64,000 bases of DNA from Pasteuria penetrans (GTDB lineage Bacteria > Bacillota > Bacilli > Thermoactinomycetales > Thermoactinomycetaceae), in the NCBI RefSeq assembly GCF_900538055.1, contig NZ_UZAC03000001.1, positions 2,046,001 to 2,110,000 of the forward strand, written 5' to 3'. Shown in pieces: positions 56,991 through 64,000 of this stretch. How positions within the stretch are numbered: position 1 is the first letter of the stretch; the number at the start of each line of letters is the position of its first letter. The notes beneath the pieces were generated by a model that worked only from the letters and a program-made list of their open reading frames with translations, made no database searches and was not told the origin of the DNA. The translations under genes were made by a program, and so were the position numbers.

Positions 56991-58337
56991 ATGAGTAAAA
57001 CCGTCAAGAAGGACGATCTTTCATCGTTATCAACATGGAGGAGTTGGTTATACAGACAGGCAAAGCGAGATCCCCAATGGCGTGCATCAGATCTCTTACC
57101 TATGGTAGCCCATCGCGAGGTTCTTTGGGCGGCTTTCCAATGGGTGGAGAGGGATTGCTCCTTACCAGGATCGGATGGAGTAACTGGCAGACAATGGAAA
57201 CAGCGGGGTACAGAGAGAGTTATAGAGTTACAGCGTCGCTTGTTGACAGACCGCTACCGCCCCCATTCCTTTCATCATATCCCTTCTTCCAAACGGGAGA
57301 GAACGCTATCCCAAATGATGGAACCTAGGCGTATGCCACCCTTCTGTGACCGAGTGGTGCAAACTTCCCTTCGATTGATTCTGGAGCCTATTTGGGAAGC
57401 CACCTTTCCCCCCGGTTCTTATCAGGATCGTCCCGGCTATTGGCCACCGCAAGCGGTGGAGATATTAGCTAGGGCAATTACGAGGCGAAAAACAAAGGTA
57501 TGGATTTTGGATGTTCACCCCTGGTTGAACTGTTTACCCCATGACTATATCCTTGCCTGTTTGCGACAACGGATCAATGACGTGAGAATTATACGACTAA
57601 TAAAACAATTGTTGCAAAGACATTTCCAGGAAGGGAAGGGTATATCGGGTAGGGGTAATCTCTTTCCTTTTGTGGTCAATATTTTATTGAGCCCGTTGGA
57701 TGCTGCATTGGAAGCTATGCGGTGTTCAGTATGTGAACACCCCCACAATCGTTTACAGTACGCCCGCTGCGGTACAGAGATAGCCGTTCTTGTGGATGGT
57801 CATCCCCGTTGGAGGGGCCTCATGGCCGAGGTGCAGAAAAAGATATGGGGGATTCTAGATTCCCCATTGGCTCTATCCACCTTCCCTATCCAGCAATGTA
57901 ATCTTGAATGTCCAGGGAGCTGTTGTATCTTTGCTGATTCTCAGTTGCGCTGTTTGGTGAAGAAAAATTCCTATATTTCCTATCGAACCCCCTCTCAGGC
58001 AGCGCGTTCCCGCTTGCTGGATCGATTAGGAACAGTGTTCCGTCAGCATCGCAATCAACCTATTGCAAGGGTCATCGGGCAGATCAACCCTATTCTACAG
58101 GATTTTGTTTCCTATTTCCGGGCAGGTAATTCCAGTCGATGTTTTCATTATATTGCCCATTGGGTAGACCAACGCGTGCGTCAACATATGATCCATTCGG
58201 AACGTAGAGAGGGATTAGGCTTGGGTTGGCAGAACATGTCCCGTTTTCGTCGGGATCTGGGCCTTTATCATGATTATCTTATTCGTCGTCCTATAGGGGA
58301 TCCTCCCCTTCCGTTGCCCTTGCCACCGTTGGAATAG
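56991..58337 (+). CDS. Group II intron-type RT/maturase without catalytic YADD
   Basis: About 448 residues in one open frame. The RT core follows group II intron proteins: WVERDCSLPGSDGVTGRQW, ELQRRLLTDRYRP, PRRMPPFCDRVVQTSLRLILEPIWEATFPPGSYQDRPG, VWILDVHPWLNCLPHDYILACLRQRI, then GRGNLFPFVVNILLSPLDAALE. The PQGG motif is replaced (ISGRGN), the expected YADD reads YARC, and FD-x-ID-H is LNCLPH; only the motif A Asp (ILDV) remains. A maturase X domain follows (IARVIGQINPILQDFVSYFRAGNSSRCFHYIAHWVDQRVRQHM...GLGWQNMSRFRRDLGLY). No reverse transcription is expected; splicing help is possible. GGAGATGAGG precedes ATG 56991. It lies upstream of, not inside, the intron segments. Confidence 0.85.
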   Translation: MSKTVKKDDLSSLSTWRSWLYRQAKRDPQWRASDLLPMVAHREVLWAAFQWVERDCSLPGSDGVTGRQWKQRGTERVIELQRRLLTDRYRPHSFHHIPSSKRERTLSQMMEPRRMPPFCDRVVQTSLRLILEPIWEATFPPGSYQDRPGYWPPQAVEILARAITRRKTKVWILDVHPWLNCLPHDYILACLRQRINDVRIIRLIKQLLQRHFQEGKGISGRGNLFPFVVNILLSPLDAALEAMRCSVCEHPHNRLQYARCGTEIAVLVDGHPRWRGLMAEVQKKIWGILDSPLALSTFPIQQCNLECPGSCCIFADSQLRCLVKKNSYISYRTPSQAARSRLLDRLGTVFRQHRNQPIARVIGQINPILQDFVSYFRAGNSSRCFHYIAHWVDQRVRQHMIHSERREGLGLGWQNMSRFRRDLGLYHDYLIRRPIGDPPLPLPLPPLE

Positions 58338-58608
58338 ATGCGAGGGGGATGGGATGTGTCTATCTTTCCTTTTCGTTGAGGGATTGGGTTGGAAATGGAC
58401 AAAAGGGATAGGATATCGGGCCAAATATCGAACCTGGGGATTCAGTTCTGGTTGGTAAGTAGGCCGCAAAGTCGAGCTTAGGCCCAGATGCTCAAAGGCG
58501 TATCAGGGAGGAGCTATTGTGTAGAAGATCTGTCTGTTCACCTCGAAGAAATGGAAGGGGGGGAATTCATTTCTTCTGCCCCGGTGGCATGCGGTGTTCA
58601 GGCGGGAT
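58338..58608. other. Sequence between the RT-like gene and the intron fragment
   Basis: Contains a short frame from 58488 (SGRSYCVEDLSVHLEEMEGG) interrupted by the intron 5' end at 58609; it may be a broken host exon. The gene is not recognised. Confidence 0.35.
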
Positions 58609-58609
58609 G
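58576..58609. repeat. 34-base direct repeat, left copy (5' exon side)
   Basis: CTGCCCCGGTGG..GGCGGGATG is identical to 58878-58911. The two copies bracket the intron 5' fragment. Confidence 0.9.
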
Positions 58610-58877
58610 TGTGTCAAGAAGTCGTTCAAGAGATGAAGGTTGCTCGGCCCTTCGTAACCGGCTGATAGGTAGCAGGTTACAAACCGCCTAGTGCTGCTGG
58701 TGTGGAAACACCCCGGTGGTGAGCGATCTAGGAAAAGGCAGGGCATGACCCTGTCAGGTGGGAATCGGGGAGATCAGCGAAAGCGAACCAGCCGAAGACG
58801 CATCGAAAGGTATAGTCCATGTCAAAACCGATGTGGGTCCCGAACGTCGGGATGAACCGTGGGGGATGACCTATCTA
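58609..58877 (+). mobile_element. Group II intron 5' fragment (domain I region)
   Basis: Begins GTGTG, the group II consensus, directly after the exon-like repeat. The blocks GTGCTGCTG, GGTGGTGAGC, AGGAAAAGGCAGG, CTGTCAGGTG and CGAAAGGTATAGTC are shared with the intron relic at 12230-12507. It is cut after about 270 bases by the second copy of the 34-base repeat. Confidence 0.75.
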
Positions 58878-58911
58878 CTGCCCCGGTGGCATGCGGTGTT
58901 CAGGCGGGATG
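58878..58911. repeat. 34-base direct repeat, right copy
   Basis: Identical to 58576-58609; it is followed at once by the first unit of the intron array. Confidence 0.9.
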
Positions 58912-59313
58912 AACCCGATTTAGGCTCTTGATCGGAACTTGAGAGATCGTCGTACGGCGTCTGGCTGTCGCCAGATGTATAAAGACCGAGGACAAACCGA
59001 GGTTCCGTGCACGAAGTCGGATCAGCTCATAGTAGTGAGGAAGCTTCTGTAATGGAAGTGGAGCGAAGGGGCTGACTCATCCTGCGGAGGACAGTTAGAT
59101 GAGAACTTTAGCGGGAGATCCGCTGGAGGAGATCAAACGACAACTTTAGTGGAGATCCACTATAGGAGGTCACTGGAACCTCGGAGCAACATCCCCATAA
59201 TCGAAGTAGGACCTAAAGGGTCTGAAGATTGGGATGGGATGAGAAGAGCCGGATGATGCGAGAGTATCATGTCCGGATCTGTGAGGGACTCGGCTGAAAT
59301 GCCGGGTCTACTC
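58911..59313 (+). mobile_element. Intron array, unit 1 (403 bases)
   Basis: ORF-less 3' portion of a group II intron. The end holds a domain V hairpin (GAGCC...GATGC-GAGA-GTATC...GGATC, 59246-59280, with the AGC triad) and a domain VI-like tail (GGACTCGGCTGAAATGCCGGGTCTACTC). The middle has GGATCAGCTCATAGTAGTGA and paired GCTTCTGTAATGGAAGTGG, resembling regions around the ORF in ORF-bearing introns. Confidence 0.8.
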
Positions 59314-59719
59314 GAACCCGATGTAGGCTCTTGATCGGAACTTGAGAGATCGTCGTACGGCGTCTGGCTGTCGCCAGATGTATAAAGACCGAGGACAAAC
59401 CGAGGTTCCGTGCACGAAGTCGGATCAGCTCATAGTAGTGAGGAAGCTTCTGTAATGGAAGTGGAGCGAAGGGGCTGACTCATCCTGCGGAGGACAGTTA
59501 GATGAGAACTTTAGCGGGAGATCCGCTGGAGGAGATCAAACGACAACTTTAGTGGAGATCCACTATAGGAGGTCACTGGAACCTCGGAGCAACATCCCCA
59601 TAATCGAAGTAGGACCTAAAGGGTCTGAAGATTGGGATGGGATGAGAAGAGCCGGATGATGCGAGAGTATCATGTCCGGATCTGTGAGGGACTCGGCTGA
59701 AATGCCGGGTCTACTCGAC
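59314..59719 (+). mobile_element. Intron array, unit 2
   Basis: Almost identical to unit 1, including domain V at 59649-59683. It ends with CGAC instead of CGA before the next unit. Confidence 0.85.
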
Positions 59720-60164
59720 GAACCCGATGTAGGCTCTTGATCGGAACTTGAGAGATCGTCGTACGGCGTCTGGCTGTCGCCAGATGTATAAAGACCGAGG
59801 ACAAACCAAGGTTCCGTGCACGAAGTCGGATCAACTCATAGTAGTGGAGAAACCCTTGTAATGAGGGTGGAGCGAAGAGGTTGAATGGTCTGCAGCAAGG
59901 AGAGGATCGTGGGTTAGACCCGATGGGTCTAACTGGATGCACAATCTGAGACAAGGAGATGATCGCAGTTGGACCAGGCAACATCGGATCGAAATCCGGA
60001 TAGAACACAGTAGAGGAAGGTACGAGGAACGTGACACCAGACTGGGATTCTGAATGGGCAAAATCCTATATGGAACCATTATGGAACCCTAAGAGCCACA
60101 TAATGCGAAAGTAGTATGTGTGGTTCTGTGAGAGGGTTGGCTGAGATGCTAGCCTCGCTCAACA
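59720..60164 (+). mobile_element. Intron array, unit 3 (diverged)
   Basis: The first 120 bases match units 1 and 2, then the sequence diverges while keeping the layout. Domain V (60093-60126: GAGCCACATAATGCGAAAGT and the return arm) has compensating changes relative to units 1-2, so the hairpin is kept. Confidence 0.75.
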
Positions 60165-60198
60165 TGAGGGACTCGGCCAAAATGCCGGATCTACTCGC
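60127..60198 (+). other. Two tandem intron 3' tails
   Basis: GTGAGAGGGTTGGCTGAGATG..AACAT, then GAGGGACTCGGCCAAAATGCC..CTACTCGC: the tail of unit 3 followed by an extra domain VI-like tail. Confidence 0.65.
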
Positions 60199-60790
60199 AA
60201 CAGAGTTTAATATAAAAAAAATATCAATGAAAACATAAATCGACTTTATGTTGATTTATGTTGGGTGTGCAAAAGAGGCAAAAATGAGGGGAATCAGCGA
60301 GAGAAGATCCCCCCATGTGGAATTGGGGGGGTTGGTTCCATGATTCCTTTCCCATTGCCGCCTGGCCAATTCTTTTCTTTCCTCTCTTTATTTAAATATA
60401 TAAAAGTTATTCATTGGTGAGTAATTGAACTGTTTTTTTAGTAATACCCGGTTAATGTGCAAAATAGTAGCTGGTTTCTATTTTGTTTTCTCGGCGCCAC
60501 CCTAAATAAAAGATTTTTATGGGAGTGGTGTGTCAAGCAATTGGAAATTTGCGGGATACTGCCAGGGATACTCTTCTGTTTTGAGAAATCCCAACAGAAG
60601 AAGGAGAAAGAACAAGATAAAAAATATTATGTAAAAATGCAAAGGAAGGTTTCTGGAGGAGCCAAAAATTAGGGTTAAAAATCTTCCCGAAGGAATACAA
60701 ATTTTATATTATTTTATTTAAATTTCAAAATCATGATTATTTACCTTGTACTATAACCAATCTTGATAATTTAAACATATAATAAACATA
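60199..60790. other. Intergenic stretch without a convincing gene
   Basis: A 71-codon frame at 60457-60672 has a Lys/Gln-rich end but no ribosome binding site. Strongly AT-rich from 60690. Confidence 0.4.
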
Positions 60791-60819
60791 TTGACGTACA
60801 ATGAGATTCATGTTTTAAT
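60791..60819 (+). promoter_or_regulatory. Promoter candidate for the secreted protein gene
   Basis: TTGACG (60791) and TTTAAT (60814), 17 bases apart. Confidence 0.5.
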
Positions 60820-60835
60820 TATACATATTAGGAAA

Positions 60836-60872
60836 ATAAATGAGGAATTAAACTAATCAATTCCTCATTTAT
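60836..60872 (+). promoter_or_regulatory. 5' leader stem-loop
   Basis: ATAAATGAGGAATT and AATTCCTCATTTAT pair perfectly (14 bp) around nine bases, between the promoter and the AAGGAG ribosome binding site. No T run. Possible mRNA stability or regulatory element. Confidence 0.65.
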
Positions 60873-60908
60873 AAACAATAGATAAATTAAATTTAAGGAG
60901 TAGAGATT

Positions 60909-61367
60909 ATGGGATATGAATGGTACAGAGAAGGAAAAGAAGTTGAAAGGTCTCGAGGGAAGGGTTCCCTAAAATTACTATTTTTCCTTGGTGGGTTCGT
61001 TCTTCTGCAAACATTGTCATCTCATATGTTTCTACCTAGTGAGGCTATCGTATTTGCAAGTGAACAGACAGAAAGTCAATTTTCATCACAACAGAAGGAT
61101 AGAGTTGTTATGCCAATGCATGTAAACGCAAGTTTGGAGAATTTCCAGAGCGGGGTAGGAGAGGGGGTTCAAGGAGAACCTTCATTGAAATCTGTTGTAG
61201 GATCCTGGGGACGCAGTAAGGATGAAACATGGAATTATATAAGGTCCAGACCTACGTACCTATGGGACAATGGTCCATTGTATCTATGGAATAGTGGAAT
61301 TGATAAAGTTAATATTATCAAGAATAATATTAAGAACAGTATCAAGGAATGGGTAAACAATTGGTAA
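60909..61367 (+). CDS. Small secreted protein of unknown function
   Basis: 152 residues; TTAAGGAG precedes ATG 60909. A long signal peptide: basic N-region (GYEWYREGKEVERSRGKGS), hydrophobic LKLLFFLGGFVLLQTLSSHMFL, probable cleavage after VFA-S. The mature part is short and Asn/Trp-rich (YIRSRPTYLWDNGPLYLWNSGIDKVNIIKNNIKNSIKEWVNNW), with an Asn/Ile/Lys end that could form an amphipathic helix. AT-rich. Not recognised; a secreted effector or surface peptide is possible. Confidence 0.65.
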   Translation: MGYEWYREGKEVERSRGKGSLKLLFFLGGFVLLQTLSSHMFLPSEAIVFASEQTESQFSSQQKDRVVMPMHVNASLENFQSGVGEGVQGEPSLKSVVGSWGRSKDETWNYIRSRPTYLWDNGPLYLWNSGIDKVNIIKNNIKNSIKEWVNNW

Positions 61368-61400
61368 TGTAATTCGTTTTATATATGCGGATGTTGATAT

Positions 61401-61475
61401 TCTGTGAGAAGGTTAGCTGAGATGCCAACCCTATTCAACGTGAGGGAATCGATTGAAATGTCGGGTCTACTCGAC
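61401..61475 (+). other. Two tandem intron 3' tails
   Basis: GTGAGAAGGTTAGCTGAGATGCC..CAAC, then GTGAGGGAATCGATTGAAATGTC..CTACTCGAC; the same paired arrangement as at 37861 and 60127. No domain V. Confidence 0.6.
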
Positions 61476-61519
61476 ATTCACTTCATGGGAGAAGAATAGT
61501 CCAATATTTTACAAAAAAT

Positions 61520-61655
61520 GGGACCGTGCAATTTCTTGTGGGGAATGCCCTATCTATGAATCTAGTCTCACCTTTTGGTAAAGCAATTGAGTAACATAAT
61601 AACATTTTGTTATGACACTGTTCCTGTTTTGGTATCCCAGGGGTATTTATCTTAT
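61520..61655 (-). repeat. IS end (repeat D, copy 3, inverted)
   Basis: Reverse complement of 62684-62819. Together they bracket 61656-62683 as long inverted repeats beginning GGGACCGTGCAA. Confidence 0.8.
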
Positions 61656-62066
61656 ATTTATAAGATGTTTCCTTTAATCACTAATTTATTGTAAATTCAG
61701 AAAATAATGGGCTGGACAGGCCGTTGCGAGATTTAGGGGTATAATGGATATTGAGATGGGCGGCGGATACCCAGTCTGATGCTGGAAGGATTGTACCACA
61801 TAAGTTACCCCCGGAACTAGGTGGTGGGATTCTTGAGAAGGAATATGGTACCTCCGTTCCGTGGAAGAACTCGTCGGATGGAGGGAGTTTCCCGGGGAAA
61901 AACCGTCGTGGCGCCTTAGACGGATTTTCCCCGAAAGGTGCTAGCTAGAAATCAAGGGTATGGACATCGTCCATACAACCCTGCCCTTGTTCCGTGCAAT
62001 AAGAGGGGATGAAAGTCATAAGCCGTGGTGGGGAGAGGTTCTCCGTTCGAAATTTCGGACTCGTAG
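61656..62066. other. Interior of the IS remnant, no gene
   Basis: Lies between the left IS end and the transposase fragment. No coding sequence recognised. Confidence 0.4.
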
Positions 62067-62520
62067 TCAGCAGGGATCGAAAGAAGATCCTCCTTTTTTG
62101 CTATTCGTTCTCTCACGAAACAAAGCATTCAGCGATTCCGTGTAGTTCGTGGACAGTATATAGGGCAGAAGTATGGGGTTTTGGGTTATGGATGCCGCTT
62201 GTAAGCTCAGGGAGATTTTTTTAGGACTGAGCCTTTCCCATGCTTCGCACGTCGCCTTATTTCCAAACCGATACTTCCCTGCACACTCAGACCACCGTTC
62301 TAGTGCCTGTCCCATATCCCCAGACCGTAAGACGTAAGAAGCGTCCTTAGCCATTTCCTTCTTCATACTTTTAGGAGCTGCATTCATGATGTTACGAATC
62401 GCGTGAACGTAACATCGTTGGTGAACCGTATGGTGAGGAAAATGCTTGCGTACAACTAAGGGAAAAGCCCTATGCCCATCTGTGGTAACGATACGTATAT
62501 CGTTGACATTCAGGCCCCGT
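62067..62520 (-). pseudogene. IS256-type transposase, internal fragment
   Basis: Translating the - strand from 62520 gives GLNVNDIRIVTTDGHRAFP (second catalytic Asp), HHTVHQRCYVHAIRNIM (the family's Q-x-C-x-x-H-x-x-R-N block), and later STNYTESLNALFRERT (third catalytic Glu, in the usual T-N-x-x-E-S/R-x-N context). The N-terminal half is missing; homology begins abruptly at the edge of repeat D. It differs clearly from the transposase at 8292/11158. Confidence 0.75.
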
Positions 62521-62523
62521 TCC

Positions 62524-62819
62524 TATGGTAATGGAACTTTGTTCCATCTTATCCGTAATGTTGACAACATTACGGATTTTTTGTTGTTTTTGTACGTACC
62601 ATAAACAGGATGGATCTTACTACAACACAATGTTCGTCTTCCGCGCAAGGACCTAGTAAAAATTTTATAAAAATTCATATGAAATAAGATAAATACCCCT
62701 GGGATACCAAAACAGGAACAGTGTCATAACAAAATGTTATTATGTTACTCAATTGCTTTACGAAAAGGTGAGACTAGATTCATAGATAGGGTATTCCCCA
62801 CAAGAAATTGCACGGTCCC
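62524..62819 (+). mobile_element. IS end (repeat D, copy 2), intron-free
   Basis: Uninterrupted version of 12099-12672. It carries the same terminator (62551-62583) and ends at GCACGGTCCC. At 62653/62654 it shows the junction that in copy 1 holds the 278-nt intron relic. Confidence 0.85.
62551..62583 (+). terminator. Rho-independent terminator inside repeat D, copy 2
   Basis: ATCCGTAATGTT and AACATTACGGAT around GAC, followed by a T run. Confidence 0.85.
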
Positions 62820-63087
62820 AAACGGGACTGCAATAATAGAACAGGAGCCTGCGGAAATAGAACAGGCCCGGCGCCAACTCATAGAACGTCGCCCCATCCA
62901 ATTCTCCCCCGCTTCTACGTCATCATCTTCATCCATGGAGGGAACACCTTCTTCATCCTTTATGCCGGGGATATCGTCATCTGCGGCGGGAATGTCGTCA
63001 TCTGCAAGAAGTGGGACGCAACAGCAGATCCGTCCTCATAGCCCCAGTCCTCCACCACCAGTGAAAAATATGGGTTTCAAACGATAA
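62734..63087 (+). pseudogene. Chimeric ORF: IS end plus Ser/Pro-rich protein tail
   Basis: The first 29 codons are repeat D sequence, also present at 12587. The rest (from 62822) reads like the end of a real protein: EQEPAEIEQARRQLIERRPIQF, a Ser-rich tract (TSSSSSMEGTPSSSFMPGISSSAAGMSSSA) and HSPSPPPPVKN. Probably an IS cut off the 5' part of a Ser/Pro-rich gene similar in style to the coat-like gene at 22219. Confidence 0.5.
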
Positions 63088-64000
63088 ACAGGAACCAGAT
63101 TTGAATGATCAGTATACGGTCGCTACATCGTAAAAACTCCCTGATTATGTCGAAAATCAATAGTATAAGTATATGTATGCATGGCCTTCCAATGGTATTG
63201 TGGTAACCACCGGTCCTCTCATCTCCTTATATTTTTTGTGATTGATAAGGAGGATTATACAACAAGGATCGATGGCTTTTCCATTAGCCCTTACTGTATT
63301 TTTAACAGAAAATATGTAATTGTAATTGGTTTAATACATAATAATCTAAGTATGTTTATATTATGAAATATCGTGCTGATCTATTTCCTGAAGAGGTATT
63401 GAAGGAAAGAGTAGGTACCATCAAATACTATATTTATTGAATTTTATTATGGGTCGGGGAGGGAACCAAATTTTGGAAACTAATGTCCTGGGCGGTAATT
63501 GTAGGATTGTTCCTTGGGTGAGGCAAGCGTTAGACTATGTTATGTATACGTATCAAATAACAAAAATTACATAAAAAATATTTAAAGATTAGGCCCTTCC
63601 CGCCCCTTACCCATTTAAATCTGGAGGACCCATAAGCAAGCGATACGAGCGCCAAACCCAGGGAGTTACCCCTGCCCATGTTGTGTTGCCCCGGTCCTTG
63701 CAACTACGAGAGAGGTCGTCGCTAAAAGATCAGGCACAAGGATGTACATAGGGAACAGCTGCTCCATTGGATGAACTACCCACCCCCTTCCCATGTCGTT
63801 TGACCTCCTCATTGTCATCACAAACGGTTATCATTCCTCTATGGAAAAGGTAGTCCCTACCCCTGTATAAAGCCCTTTTTCCCTGTCCAAGCTGGGGAGG
63901 AGAGGAGGGGGCTGGGGGTTTGCAATCATTAGTTCCACGTGTGCGGATATGGACTTGTATGATGGGGGTTGTTCTCGTTTTCATGGTAGTCCGTTTGTTT
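63088..64000. other. Intergenic stretch to the window end
   Basis: No convincing gene. An 84-codon frame on the - strand (63730-63984) lacks a ribosome binding site. Confidence 0.4.

Noticed and set aside
58609-60198. Idea that the RT-like gene is the ORF of the adjacent intron
   Set aside because: The gene ends before the intron 5' GTGTG; no intron start is seen upstream of it, so it is not in domain IV of this intron as now arranged.
63730-63984. 84-codon - strand frame near the window end
   Set aside because: No ribosome binding site or recognisable domain; composition not distinctive.
1-64000. tRNA, rRNA or tmRNA genes
   Set aside because: I looked for conserved tRNA arm patterns, CCA-adjacent stems and rRNA blocks and found none that I could support.

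Overview
The window looks like chromosome from an endospore-forming member of the Bacillota. The evidence is spoIIM, spoVB and a CotF-like spore-coat gene, and gene order matching two Bacillus neighbourhoods: spoIIM-fur-(yqzK-xerD)-deoB-punA, and yrzE/spoVB/yrbG/comN/secDF/recJ. GTG and TTG starts are common, intergenic regions are long and AT-rich, G homopolymers are frequent, and degraded insertion sequences and group II intron fragments are many. This fits a genome under decay, such as a host-dependent spore former (Pasteuria-like); that last step is inference. I see no rRNA, tRNA or CRISPR array.

Layout. 1-1.6 kb: 3' part of a ResC/CcsB cytochrome c biogenesis gene with a decayed partial duplicate behind it. 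2-3.2 kb: ISL3-like remnant and a repeat. 3.3-6.2 kb: spoIIM, fur, a tiny membrane ORF and deoB. 6.2-13.6 kb: an accessory block (yitT, an interrupted IS256-type transposase gene, a reverse transcriptase remnant, a truncated IS3, several dispersed repeats and a 278-nt intron relic) that separates deoB from its usual partner punA. 13.6-15.3 kb: punA and dut. 15.3-21 kb: gene-poor, with two secreted proteins and a dead ISL3-like transposase gene. 21.2-23.5 kb: a small membrane protein, a CDGSH Fe-S protein and the coat-like gene. 23.5-31.6 kb: yrzE-like, yrbG-like, spoVB, comN, secD, secF, recJ and a ferritin-like gene. 32.4-33.6 kb: a nucleotidase/SucC chimera. 35-39.7 kb: two DsbA/DsbB-type loci, the second with partial duplication and decay. 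39.8-47.9 kb: DUF423, hisS (frameshifted at a G10 run), aspS, two more nucleotidase paralogues, a phosphoesterase and a NifU-like scaffold. 48.3-56.3 kb: small hypothetical and secreted proteins, dnaD, a MurF-type ligase, ctaG and an M42 peptidase. 56.8-60.2 kb: a free-standing reverse transcriptase/maturase-like gene without its catalytic YADD, followed by an intron 5' fragment and a three-unit tandem array of intron 3' segments. 60.9-64 kb: a secreted protein, IS remnants and non-coding sequence.

Functional themes are sporulation and envelope assembly (SpoIIM, SpoVB, coat protein, MurF-type ligase, SecDF), cytochrome and disulfide biogenesis (ResC, CtaG, two Dsb pairs), nucleotide salvage and hygiene (DeoB, PunA, dUTPase, three nucleotidase paralogues), Fe-S/iron handling (Fur, CDGSH, NifU-like, ferritin-like) and translation (HisS, AspS). 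The most unusual items are the intact but catalytically dead RT/maturase beside ORF-less intron RNA segments, and the nucleotidase-SucC fusion.
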